Of a stretch of 52,639 bases of DNA, positions 1 through 8,223 are shown piece by piece. Below the pieces are notes generated by a model that saw nothing but the letters and a program-made list of their open reading frames with translations, ran no database searches and was not told the origin of the DNA. The stretch is from contig NZ_SULI01000017.1 of the NCBI RefSeq assembly GCF_005518135.1, positions 1 to 52,639 of the forward strand, written 5' to 3'. Both the position numbers and the translations under genes were made by a program. Source of the stretch: Shimia litoralis (GTDB taxonomy: Bacteria > Pseudomonadota > Alphaproteobacteria > Rhodobacterales > Rhodobacteraceae). Each line of letters starts with the position of its first letter. Position 1 is the stretch's first letter.

Positions 1-963
1 AAGCTGGCGGCCATCGGCGTCAATCGCGTCGCGCATCGTGCGGAACTTGATCATTTGAAAGGGCTTAACGGCCGAGAACAGCTCTGTCATTTGATCCAGA
101 GCACTGGTTTGATGTTTTGCCTGAGCCGCGATGATCGACGAGTCGATGCCACCCGATAGCGCTACACCGACCGGCACATCGGCATGCAAACGTAGCCGAA
201 TGGCATCTTGCACCAGATGCCGCAATTCCTCGATTGCCTCACCCTCGGACGATATCGGCAACTCGTCTTGATAGCCGGGCTTCCAATACGCCCGCAGGTT
301 AGACAGGCCATTCGCCGGCGCGGTGCCGTCAATCTCGGCTATCGACGCGGCCGGAAACGCCTCGACCAATTCCAGCCAGCTATGGTCGTCAATACTCTGC
401 AATGACTGCGATAAGAAACGCGCGGCGGTTACCGGATCGGGCGTCACGTCGACCCCCGGTAAAGCCATCAGGCTATGCATTTCGGACGCCATGTAGATCC
501 CGTTGCTATCACGGTACATGTACAGTGGTTTCTTGCCGAAGCGGTCGCGCGCCACATAGAATCGGTTCGACACGCAGTCTTGAACGACCATCGCCCACAT
601 GCCGTTGAATTGTCGGAACGCTTCGTCGATGCCAAGGCGCTCGATCAATTCGACGATAACTTCGGTATCGGTGCCCGAACGCAGCCCCGTCAATCCAAAT
701 TGATCAGCCAGCTCACGAAAGTTATAGACCTCGCCATTGAACAAAATCCGGTAGCGTCCCGAGGCGGAAAGCATTGGCTGTGCGCCGCTTTCACTGAGCC
801 CAACAATCGCCAGCCGCTGATGCGCCATTCCCAAATGGACGCCCGCGGTTTCTTCAAACAAAACCCCTTCGCCATCTGGCCCACGATAATACTGCCGCGC
901 ATGGGCGGCAGTAACAAATTCGCGCACAGGACGCGCCGCGAGGGCAAAAATCAATCCACACAT
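1..963 (-). CDS. asnB: Asparagine synthetase, glutamine-hydrolysing (3' part outside window)
   Basis: Translating the minus strand from ATG 963 gives 321 residues that run off the left edge. The protein begins MCGLIF, so Cys2 is the N-terminal nucleophile of a class II glutamine amidotransferase domain (about residues 1-200). The ATP-pyrophosphatase loop LSGGIDSS lies near residue 268, in the synthetase domain. The family transfers glutamine amide nitrogen to aspartate. Homologues inside polysaccharide clusters may amidate sugar acids instead, and the neighbourhood makes that possible here. AAGGAA upstream is a good ribosome site, and the preceding gene stops one base before this start, so the two are probably co-translated. 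Confidence 0.93.
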   Translation of the reverse strand, partial: MCGLIFALAARPVREFVTAAHARQYYRGPDGEGVLFEETAGVHLGMAHQRLAIVGLSESGAQPMLSASGRYRILFNGEVYNFRELADQFGLTGLRSGTDTEVIVELIERLGIDEAFRQFNGMWAMVVQDCVSNRFYVARDRFGKKPLYMYRDSNGIYMASEMHSLMALPGVDVTPDPVTAARFLSQSLQSIDDHSWLELVEAFPAASIAEIDGTAPANGLSNLRAYWKPGYQDELPISSEGEAIEELRHLVQDAIRLRLHADVPVGVALSGGIDSSIIAAQAKHQTSALDQMTELFSAVKPFQMIKFRTMRDAIDADGRQL

Positions 964-964
964 T

Positions 965-1993
965 TTAAGATATTCCTTTCGATTGCCCTCGTTGAAGTGC
1001 AAGCATGCGTGCGGCTTTGGGCACTCTCGATCGACCAAGAGTCGCCATAGCGAAATACACTGGCGTGTACATATTGACGAAGAAGTTGAATGCAAAGATG
1101 GACTGCACGACCATGGCAATAAACGCAAGCCTGCAGGCATATTGGAAATACGATGACTTATCGATCTTTGCAGTCAATACGGCACCGATGGTTACGAACC
1201 AAATCAACAGACCAAACAATCCAAATTTTGCTGTGACCGCCAATGGAGTGAAGTGGGCGTTACTGACCTCTTGAACCGCCGCAAAGCCAAACTCATATAG
1301 AAAGTCCGTATTCAGCTCATAGCGGAACCCATATCCGTTGCCGAACCAGAGCGACCACCCAGTTAAGTGCGGCTGCAACGAAACATATTCTACATAGCGC
1401 CCCGGATCTAGAAACTTAAGCATCTCTAGAAAGCTAGTTGACGACTCTTGCGCACTCACAAACTGCCTGTAAGTCGCAAGAATTTTGTCGACGAAGCTAA
1501 CGTCGGCGCTTAAAAATGATCCACCAAATATTACAAGCACCGGCGAAAAGAGAACTATGGGGATCAATGCTCGCAGAATGGCAGACCGGAAACGGGCATG
1601 CGCAAATCCCGCAATAAGGCCCATGACCAAAACACCAATCAAAATCATTCGCTTAGCCGCTTTGGCAGACGCCGTTGTATTATCGATTTTTCTTGGCCTG
1701 AAGGCAGCAATGTGGCGAATCAAACCAACCTTGCCTATTATTTGATCCAGTGCCTCACGGAGAGCGGTAGGTGCGTTGATGATCAACTGTCCGCCTTCAA
1801 ATATTCGGGGTAGCTCAACGAAACCCAGAAACTGGTCATATATCGTTCCCAAACGTGGAGCTGGATCCGGTTGGGCATATGCTTGTTCGCCCCATACTCG
1901 AACCGCTTCAGGCTTGAGCCGTGCTGTTGCCATTTCGTCGGTCAGTAAAGTGTTGAAATTGAGGCGATTCCAATCTGGTTTTTGTGTTTCCAC
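965..1993 (-). CDS. Membrane protein resembling the C-terminal half of an O-antigen polymerase/ligase, possibly 5'-truncated
   Basis: 342 residues from a GTG. The first ~110 residues are hydrophilic. They are followed by about four or five hydrophobic segments (near residues 115-133, 138-160, 245-275 and 285-315) with a long loop containing GWSLWFGNGYGFRYELNT between them. Layout and loop resemble the second half of Wzy/WaaL-type polymerases, which normally have 10-12 membrane segments, so the N-terminal membrane half seems missing. The GTG has no well-spaced ribosome site, and an in-frame TAG lies at 2009-2011. The gene is immediately upstream of asnB. It could be a remnant, a genuinely short protein, or have a different start; the family call rests on topology and loop similarity only. 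Confidence 0.5.
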   Translation of the reverse strand: METQKPDWNRLNFNTLLTDEMATARLKPEAVRVWGEQAYAQPDPAPRLGTIYDQFLGFVELPRIFEGGQLIINAPTALREALDQIIGKVGLIRHIAAFRPRKIDNTTASAKAAKRMILIGVLVMGLIAGFAHARFRSAILRALIPIVLFSPVLVIFGGSFLSADVSFVDKILATYRQFVSAQESSTSFLEMLKFLDPGRYVEYVSLQPHLTGWSLWFGNGYGFRYELNTDFLYEFGFAAVQEVSNAHFTPLAVTAKFGLFGLLIWFVTIGAVLTAKIDKSSYFQYACRLAFIAMVVQSIFAFNFFVNMYTPVYFAMATLGRSRVPKAARMLALQRGQSKGIS

Positions 1994-2327
1994 CCTGACA
2001 AGATTGACCTACAGAACTTGTTCTGATGTTGATTGATTAATTTCAAGAATTAGAGCTGCAAAGGGTCCGGCGCAAGCGCATCCATCCCGTGCTTGGATGC
2101 CATAGGAATCGGAAAGGTGCCCTGTAAAACCACCCGCTGTGGGTATTGTAGCGGAAATGAAACAACCAACCCCGATCAGCAGATGCACAGAGTCGCTTGA
2201 TTTTAACAAATACTGTCCAACAATCGGGGTAGTTCATTGCGTTGAGTTATCGGTTAAGGTTGTGTACGGTTTGGCAATAAAAACGAATTAGTCCTGAATA
2301 TGCCATAGTGATTGAGAGAGTTAGTAA
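1994..2327. other. Divergent intergenic region between the asnB operon and galU
   Basis: 334 bp between minus-strand genes to the left and plus-strand galU to the right, so it should hold promoters for both directions. A 7-bp inverted repeat GCATCCA/TGGATGC with a 9-nt loop lies at 2078-2100. Minus-strand 2209-2009 is open in the same frame as the polymerase-like gene, but the peptide resembles nothing I know and ends in TAG. I see no clear -35/-10 pair. Confidence 0.5.
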
Positions 2328-3221
2328 ATGCGTAAAAAGGTTACCAAAGCCATTTTCCCAGTAGCAGGCATGGGAACGCGGTTTTTACCAGCCACAAAAG
2401 TGGTTCCAAAAGAAATCCTGACGCTGGTTGATCGTCCATTGATCCAATATGCGATCGACGAGGCGCGAGAAGCTGGAATCACCGAGTTTATTTTCGTGAC
2501 TGCAAAAGGTAAAAGTGCGCTTGAGGATTACTTTGATCACTCGCCACTGCTTGAGCAAGAGTTGCGGAAAAAGGGTAAAGACGAACTTTTGGCGACGCTG
2601 AAAACTACAAACATGGATAGCGGTGCAATCGCATATATCCGCCAACACAAAGCTCTTGGTTTGGGGCATGCCGTCTGGTGTGCGCGTCGTTTGATTGCGA
2701 ACGAACCCTTTGCAGTCATTTTGCCGGATGACGTGATCGCGGGCGAGCAAGGCTGTCTTAAGCAGATGGTCGAAGCCTATGAGGAAACCGGCGGAAGTAT
2801 GGTCGCGGCAATGGAAGTCGCACCGGAGCAGGCGTCATCCTATGGAATCCTTGATATTCAGGAAGACATGGGGTCTCTGGTGTCTGTAAAAGGTATGGTT
2901 GAAAAACCGCCCGTTGAATCGGCGCCATCCAACCTTGCGGTGATTGGGCGATATATTCTGACACCAGACGTGTTGCGGACGCTGAACAAGCAAAAATCCG
3001 GTGCGGGTGGCGAGATTCAATTAACGGACGCCATTGCTCAAGAAATTGTGCAGGAACGGAATGTGTTTGGGTATCGTTTCCGCGGACAGCGTTTTGATTG
3101 CGGATCCAAAGCGGGCTATTTGCAGGCAACTGTATCCTTTGCTTTGGCGCGCGCCGAGCTAAGAGATGAGCTCAGTGCATATCTTAAGGAAATGGTCGCC
3201 AGCGAGAAAGCTGCTCAATAA
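2328..3221 (+). CDS. galU: UTP-glucose-1-phosphate uridylyltransferase
   Basis: 297 residues, normal length for bacterial GalU. It makes UDP-glucose from UTP and glucose-1-phosphate in the cytoplasm. The nucleotide-binding motif GMGTRFLPATKVVPKE is at residues 14-29, with DDVIAGE and VEKPP downstream and FDCGSKAGYL near the C-terminus, all typical of the family. The start ATG has GAGAG about 8 nt upstream. It opens a plus-strand run with galE and transferases, supplying UDP-glucose for galE and also for ugd at 19 kb. A GalF-like regulator is unlikely since the catalytic motifs are intact. Confidence 0.96.
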   Translation: MRKKVTKAIFPVAGMGTRFLPATKVVPKEILTLVDRPLIQYAIDEAREAGITEFIFVTAKGKSALEDYFDHSPLLEQELRKKGKDELLATLKTTNMDSGAIAYIRQHKALGLGHAVWCARRLIANEPFAVILPDDVIAGEQGCLKQMVEAYEETGGSMVAAMEVAPEQASSYGILDIQEDMGSLVSVKGMVEKPPVESAPSNLAVIGRYILTPDVLRTLNKQKSGAGGEIQLTDAIAQEIVQERNVFGYRFRGQRFDCGSKAGYLQATVSFALARAELRDELSAYLKEMVASEKAAQ

Positions 3222-3239
3222 CGGTCTGGAGACTCGGGT

Positions 3240-4223
3240 TTGCAAAATGTGTTAGTTACAGGCGGTGCAGGGTATATTGGCTCGCACGCCTGCAAAGCAT
3301 TGAAACGTGCTGGTTTTCAGCCGGTTACGTATGACAACCTTTGTGCTGGCTGGCAAGATTCCGTAAAGTTCGGCCCCTTTGAAAAAGGGGACTTGCTTGA
3401 TCGTGCGCGATTGGACGAAGTGTTTGCGAAGTACCAACCTGTAGCAGTGATGCATTTTGCTGCGTTGAGCCAGGTGGGCGAAAGCATGCAGGTGCCGGGG
3501 AAATATTGGCAGAATAACGTCGGTGGGTCCTTAACTCTTTTAGAAGCTGCGGTGGCGGCAAATTGTAAGAACTTTGTGTTTTCCTCAACATGCGCGACGT
3601 ATGGGGATCAAGATAATGTGGTTCTTGATGAAAATAGCACGCAAGCACCGATTAACGCGTATGCCGCGTCCAAGCGGGCAATCGAAGATATGTTGCGAGA
3701 CTTTGAAGGTGCGCATGGCCTGCGACACGTGATATTTCGATACTTCAACGTCGCAGGCGCAGATCCAGAGTGTGAAGTGGGCGAGTTTCATCAGCCCGAA
3801 ACACATTTGATCCCTATAATGCTTGGGGCAATCGATGGCAAAAGAGATGCGTTGACCATCTTTGGAACTGACTATGATACACCTGATGGCACCTGTATTC
3901 GTGACTATGTGCATGTGTGTGATCTGGTCGATGCGCATATCTTGGGGCTGAGCTGGCTGTTGTCGGATAAAGAGAGCCGCGTGTTTAACCTTGGTACCGG
4001 AAGCGGGTTTTCAGTGCGGGAAGTGATTGATCAATCACGTGCCGTGACCAATAGAGATGTCCCCTATTTTGAAGGGCCGCGCCGCGCAGGAGATTGCACC
4101 CGACTTGTCTCAGGCTCGACACGTGCGGAAAAAGAACTAGGCTGGGCACCGTCGAGATCTAATCTGCATACGATGATATCTGACGCTTGGAGATGGTATC
4201 AAACTGGCTATTACGAAAAATAA
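3240..4223 (+). CDS. galE: UDP-glucose 4-epimerase
   Basis: 327 residues of an extended short-chain dehydrogenase that interconverts UDP-glucose and UDP-galactose with bound NAD. GGAGYIGS at 8-15 is the Rossmann loop, SSTCATYG at 115-122 the catalytic Ser/Thr region, and Tyr141-x3-Lys145 the catalytic pair. GTDYDTPDGTCIRDYVHV is the diagnostic substrate-binding stretch. The start is TTG, supported by GGAG at 3228-3231 with 8-nt spacing. It follows galU by 18 nt, so the two are likely one operon. UDP-galactose is also the substrate of the broken mutase gene at 26.7 kb. Confidence 0.95.
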   Translation: MQNVLVTGGAGYIGSHACKALKRAGFQPVTYDNLCAGWQDSVKFGPFEKGDLLDRARLDEVFAKYQPVAVMHFAALSQVGESMQVPGKYWQNNVGGSLTLLEAAVAANCKNFVFSSTCATYGDQDNVVLDENSTQAPINAYAASKRAIEDMLRDFEGAHGLRHVIFRYFNVAGADPECEVGEFHQPETHLIPIMLGAIDGKRDALTIFGTDYDTPDGTCIRDYVHVCDLVDAHILGLSWLLSDKESRVFNLGTGSGFSVREVIDQSRAVTNRDVPYFEGPRRAGDCTRLVSGSTRAEKELGWAPSRSNLHTMISDAWRWYQTGYYEK

Positions 4224-4245
4224 CGCCGTTCCCCCCGCACGAATT

Positions 4246-5460
4246 TTGGACCTTAGCCGGCTTATGAGCCGCGCTGGGAAGACGCCGACTGGTGTGGATC
4301 GGGTCGAATTGGCATATTTACGATTTGTGCTTGAGTGCCCAGAGCCTTGTTTCGGCCTGATTAGAACCTCGTTGGGGTTTGTGTTGCTTGACCGGTCGGG
4401 CCTGTCCGGCGTCCTGGCGCGTCTGACTGGCGCGCTTGCATGGGGCCCGGCAGACAGATTGGCGCGAGTTGTGCGGAACCTGTCGCCAGAACGGAAAAAA
4501 AGTGAGTCTGATCTACGCCGCCTAAGTCTTGCGCGATCACGCCCCATGTTTCTTAAGCGGATGCTGCGCAAACATGTGCCCAACGGCGCGACCTATTTTA
4601 ACGTAGGTCACACAAACCTGACAGAGCGGGTGATTTGGGCGCTCGAGCACGGGCTAAATGCGCGTATTGTCGTGTTTGTACATGACACCATTCCCTTGGA
4701 TTTCCCACAGTTCCAACGAAGTGGGAGCGTGCACCGATTTGCCGGGTTCTTGGGGCGCGTTGAAAAATCTGCGGACCTGATTTTATGCAACTCGGCGGTG
4801 ACAAAAAGAGATATCGAACGTCATCTTTTGAAACGCTCGCCGTCGTTGAAAATTGCTGTGGCGCATCTGGGTGTCGATCTACATTGTTCACAGAGCATGG
4901 ACAATATGAGCGCCCCTCAACTGCCTTTGCCGTTCTTTTTGTGTGTTGGAACGATTGAGCCGCGTAAGAACCACGCGCTGCTCTTGGATATTTGGCATAA
5001 GATGGCCGCGGAAATGGACGCGGCCGAGGTGCCGTCGTTGGTCGTCTGCGGACACCGGGGTTGGTGCAACGCAGAGGTGTTTGACCGATTAGATCAATCA
5101 CCTCTTCGCGATCACAAAATATTTGAGTTTTCCAACTTGAGTGACGGTCAGATAGGGCGATTGATGCAAACCTCTGCAGGGCTGCTGTTTCCCAGCTTTG
5201 CAGAAGGTTTTGGGCTACCTCCGGTTGAAGCGACGGCTATGGGCGTTCCGGTGGTCTGTGGTGAATTAGACGTGATCCGCGAAATCTTGCAAGACAAACC
5301 CATTTACGCAAGCGTTACAGACAGTTATGCATGGGAGCAGGCAATACTTGATCTGGCAAGGCAGCATCAGGAAAAGGGCAGCGCAGACCGTGCGACGAGC
5401 ACGCGTTACACTCCGCCGACATGGGATGCGCATTTCAACGTCGTCTTAAAGGTGACGTGA
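4246..5460 (+). CDS. Glycosyltransferase family 4 (group 1)
   Basis: About 404 residues. The C-terminal half has GT-B features: FLCVGTIEPRKNHALLLDIW, then FAEGFGLPPVEATAMGVPVV with the E-x7-E donor motif. The N-terminal LSRLMSRAGKTPTGVDRVEL is a stretch I associate with roseobacter GT4 enzymes of polysaccharide clusters. Donor and acceptor are not readable. The start is uncertain: TTG 4246 has no ribosome site, the frame stays open upstream to 4177 inside galE, and the only earlier options are rare starts (CTG, ATC, ATT) near GGAG at 4189-4192. Translation is therefore probably coupled to galE. Confidence 0.88.
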   Translation: MDLSRLMSRAGKTPTGVDRVELAYLRFVLECPEPCFGLIRTSLGFVLLDRSGLSGVLARLTGALAWGPADRLARVVRNLSPERKKSESDLRRLSLARSRPMFLKRMLRKHVPNGATYFNVGHTNLTERVIWALEHGLNARIVVFVHDTIPLDFPQFQRSGSVHRFAGFLGRVEKSADLILCNSAVTKRDIERHLLKRSPSLKIAVAHLGVDLHCSQSMDNMSAPQLPLPFFLCVGTIEPRKNHALLLDIWHKMAAEMDAAEVPSLVVCGHRGWCNAEVFDRLDQSPLRDHKIFEFSNLSDGQIGRLMQTSAGLLFPSFAEGFGLPPVEATAMGVPVVCGELDVIREILQDKPIYASVTDSYAWEQAILDLARQHQEKGSADRATSTRYTPPTWDAHFNVVLKVT

Positions 5461-5512
5461 TATTTCGCCCAGATCCATGTACGTTGTCTGGAACTGGGTT
5501 GAAGGGTGAAGA

Positions 5513-6523
5513 TTGGGCTTTTTGAATTCATATCGTTTGCGTATTCAGCGGCGTCGCTGGCTGCTTCGGGCGTTGTACAAGCGCCGCGAGCTACAGCCTG
5601 TGGCCAATCGCACCAATCAGATTAAGCGCGACGACTTGTTGTTGTTTTCGACCCAAAGAAACGAGAAGATCCGCCTTCCGTATTTTCTAAGCTATTACCG
5701 TGACATGGGGATCAATCATTTCCTAATTGTGGACAATGATAGCGATGATGGCTCACTCGAGTACCTTGCAGATCAACCGGATGTTTCCGTGTGGCACACG
5801 CGCAAAGGATACAAGCAATCGCGGTTTGGCGTTGATTGGTTGAATTGGCTTCAGCTTAGGTATGGGCACGGCCACTGGTGTTTGACGGTCGATCCAGATG
5901 AGTTTCTGATTTATCCATTTTGTGACACGCGCCCGTTGCGCGCCTTGACGGATTGGCTTGACGCGTCGTCGATTAAATCCTTTAGCTCTATGCTGTTGGA
6001 TATGTACCCAAAGGGGCGTCTGGATACGCAACCCTATCGCGTAGGGCAAAATCCAATGGAAATTGCCAGCTGGTTTGATGCCGGGAACTATACGATGGAT
6101 AAAAATCCGTCGTTTGGAAACCTGTGGATTCAAGGCGGTCCGAGATCGCGTGTATTTTTCCGTGATGCGCCTGAACTCTCGCCAGCGTTGAATAAAATTC
6201 CACTGGTCAAATGGGATCGGCGGTATGCTTACGTGAGCTCTACACACATGTTGTTGCCGCGCGGTCTCAATCAGACGTATGACGAATGGGGTGGCGAAAA
6301 AGCATCTGGCATTCTGTTACACGCCAAGTTTTTGGACACGTTCACGGCGAAAGCCGAAGAAGAGCTTAAGCGCAAGCAGCATTATGCGGCGAGCGTGGAG
6401 TATTTGGCCTATGCCGAATCTCTTAAGCATGATCCGCAGCTTTGGTGTAAATGGTCCGAGAAATACATCAATTGGCGACAGCTTGAGATTCTTGGCCTGA
6501 TGTCCAAGGGGAACTGGGCATGA
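5513..6523 (+). CDS. Glycosyltransferase family 2-like protein
   Basis: 336 residues. The region FLIVDNDSDDGSLEYL (70-85) and the DxD-type VDPDEFLIYP near 124-133 fit the GT-A fold of the Glyco_tranf_2_4 type. The start is TTG, just after an in-frame TGA, with GAAGGG at 5501-5506 and 6-nt spacing. It overlaps the next gene in an ATGA. A paralogue, lacking its first ~76 residues, survives at 27.6-28.4 kb; the two share DDG-LEYL-DQPDVSV and MLDMYPKG. Sugar specificity is unknown. Confidence 0.85.
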   Translation: MGFLNSYRLRIQRRRWLLRALYKRRELQPVANRTNQIKRDDLLLFSTQRNEKIRLPYFLSYYRDMGINHFLIVDNDSDDGSLEYLADQPDVSVWHTRKGYKQSRFGVDWLNWLQLRYGHGHWCLTVDPDEFLIYPFCDTRPLRALTDWLDASSIKSFSSMLLDMYPKGRLDTQPYRVGQNPMEIASWFDAGNYTMDKNPSFGNLWIQGGPRSRVFFRDAPELSPALNKIPLVKWDRRYAYVSSTHMLLPRGLNQTYDEWGGEKASGILLHAKFLDTFTAKAEEELKRKQHYAASVEYLAYAESLKHDPQLWCKWSEKYINWRQLEILGLMSKGNWA

Positions 6524-8217
6524 GTGTTGGCATCATCATGTTGGTGCATACGGCGCTAGATCGTGCTGAACAGGTCGCGCGCCACTGGATGTCTGCGGGG
6601 TGTCCGGTGGTCCTGCACGTTGATGCTGCTGTTTCATCCAAGCAATATCAAAAGCTGGTTCAGGCGCTAAAAGATCAACCGAATGTCAGGTTTTGTAAAC
6701 GCCACGTGTGTGAATGGGGCACTTGGGGCCTTGTGGCCGCATCACAGTCCGCGTCCGAAATGATGCTCTCGCAGTTTGAGCAAGTGCGTCATGTCTACCT
6801 CTCATCTGGGTCTTGCTTGCCTCTCCGACCGGTTCAAGAACTGGTTGATTATCTCGAAGCGCGACCGCGTACGGACTTTATTGAATCCGCAACGACCCAC
6901 GAAGTTCCATGGACCGTAGGTGGGCTAAGCGAGGAGCGCTTTGTGATGCGCTTTCCCTTTAGCTGGAAGCGCAACCGGTACCTGTTCGATAAATACGTAG
7001 AGCTTCAGCGTTTGGTGGGGTTTAAACGGAAAATGCCAGCGGGACTGGTGCCTCATATGGGATCACAATGGTGGTGCCTCACGCGCCAGACGTTGTCCGC
7101 AATTCTCGAAGACCCAGAGCGCGAGGTCTATGACACCTATTTCAAAAAGGTTTGGATCCCTGACGAAAGCTACTTTCAGACGTTGGCGCGATTGTATTCC
7201 ACAAATATCGAAAGCCGATCCTTAACGCTGTCCAAGTTCGATTTTCAGGGAAAGCCGCATATTTTCTATGATGACCATCTGCAGTTGTTGCGCAGATCAG
7301 ATTGCTTCGTGGCGCGGAAAATCTGGCCTCGGGCAAATAAACTCTACAAAGTGTTCCTGACCGACCCTGCAGGTGCCATGGCAATGGCCGAGCCGAATCC
7401 AGCCAAGATCGACCGCATTTTTTCTAAGGCGGTAGAACGTCGAACCAGAGGGCGCCCGGGTCTGTTTATGCAGAGCCGTTTCCCGAATGATGGCTGGGAG
7501 AACGGCGTGACCTGCGGGCGCTACTCGGTATTTCAGGGATTCTCGGACCTTTTTGAAGATTTTGAACCATGGCTTTCCAAGGCCTCTGGAACCCAAGTGC
7601 ATGGGCATCTGTTCTCGCCTGAACGTGTTGAATACGCTGACCGCCAGACCGCTATAAACGGCGCTCTTTCAGACAGCGCAGCGCAGCGCGACTATAATCC
7701 TATCGCATTCTTGGCCAGCTTGATTTGGAATACGCGCGGCGAGCGGCAGTGCTTTCAAATGGGTCCGATGGATGAGGGCGCACCCATGTGGTTTTTGGCA
7801 AAAGACCCCAATGCGCAGATTTCCGTGATTAGCGGTGCGTGGGCTGTGCCCCTTTTCAAATCGAACCGTAATTTTGCTGAGTTACGCAGGGATGCGGCCT
7901 ACTATCAACAGCTTGAAAGTGAACAACTCCACGTTCTTAGGTCGCCTTATGTGAAAGCGCGCGTTCGGATATGGACAATGGCAGAGTTCATCGAGGCTCC
8001 GATGGAGCCGTTGCAAACCATTATTGATGAAATGGGCCATCAGCGACTGAGACGGTTGTCAGAGGCGCCTAAGATGGCGGATTTGACGGGGTTTGGGCAG
8101 TTCCTGCAAAATCTCAAAAACCAGGGCATGCATCCATACTTGATGGGAGACTTCCCAGCGACGCTTGATGGAATTAACCAGGTGAAAACCCCAAGAAAAC
8201 CCTATTTGGTGCAGTAA
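6520..8217 (+). CDS. Core-2/I-branching-type glycosyltransferase (GT14-like) with long C-terminal domain
   Basis: 565 residues. The N-terminal ~260 match the Core-2/I-branching family: IIMLVHTALDRAEQVARHW, SSGSCLPL (95-102), GSQWWCLTR (181-189) and PDESYFQT (214-221). Eukaryotic members add beta-1,6-GlcNAc branches; the bacterial donor is not established. Residues ~300-565 form a second domain without motifs I can name, including NDGWENGVTCGRYSVFQGF. Similar long forms recur in Rhodobacteraceae with a domain of unknown function (recalled, not searched). The ATG overlaps the previous stop by 4 nt. Its place before a sulfotransferase suggests both modify the same glycan. Confidence 0.85.
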   Translation: MSVGIIMLVHTALDRAEQVARHWMSAGCPVVLHVDAAVSSKQYQKLVQALKDQPNVRFCKRHVCEWGTWGLVAASQSASEMMLSQFEQVRHVYLSSGSCLPLRPVQELVDYLEARPRTDFIESATTHEVPWTVGGLSEERFVMRFPFSWKRNRYLFDKYVELQRLVGFKRKMPAGLVPHMGSQWWCLTRQTLSAILEDPEREVYDTYFKKVWIPDESYFQTLARLYSTNIESRSLTLSKFDFQGKPHIFYDDHLQLLRRSDCFVARKIWPRANKLYKVFLTDPAGAMAMAEPNPAKIDRIFSKAVERRTRGRPGLFMQSRFPNDGWENGVTCGRYSVFQGFSDLFEDFEPWLSKASGTQVHGHLFSPERVEYADRQTAINGALSDSAAQRDYNPIAFLASLIWNTRGERQCFQMGPMDEGAPMWFLAKDPNAQISVISGAWAVPLFKSNRNFAELRRDAAYYQQLESEQLHVLRSPYVKARVRIWTMAEFIEAPMEPLQTIIDEMGHQRLRRLSEAPKMADLTGFGQFLQNLKNQGMHPYLMGDFPATLDGINQVKTPRKPYLVQ

Positions 8218-8223
8218 ACCCAC

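Noticed and set aside
475-1050. 191-codon plus-strand frame near the left edge
   Set aside because: It lies antisense to asnB, whose minus-strand translation is clearly conserved.
2009-2209. 66-codon minus-strand frame upstream of the polymerase-like gene
   Set aside because: The peptide has no recognisable features and ends in TAG; it may be chance or a decayed 5' part, but cannot be supported as a gene.
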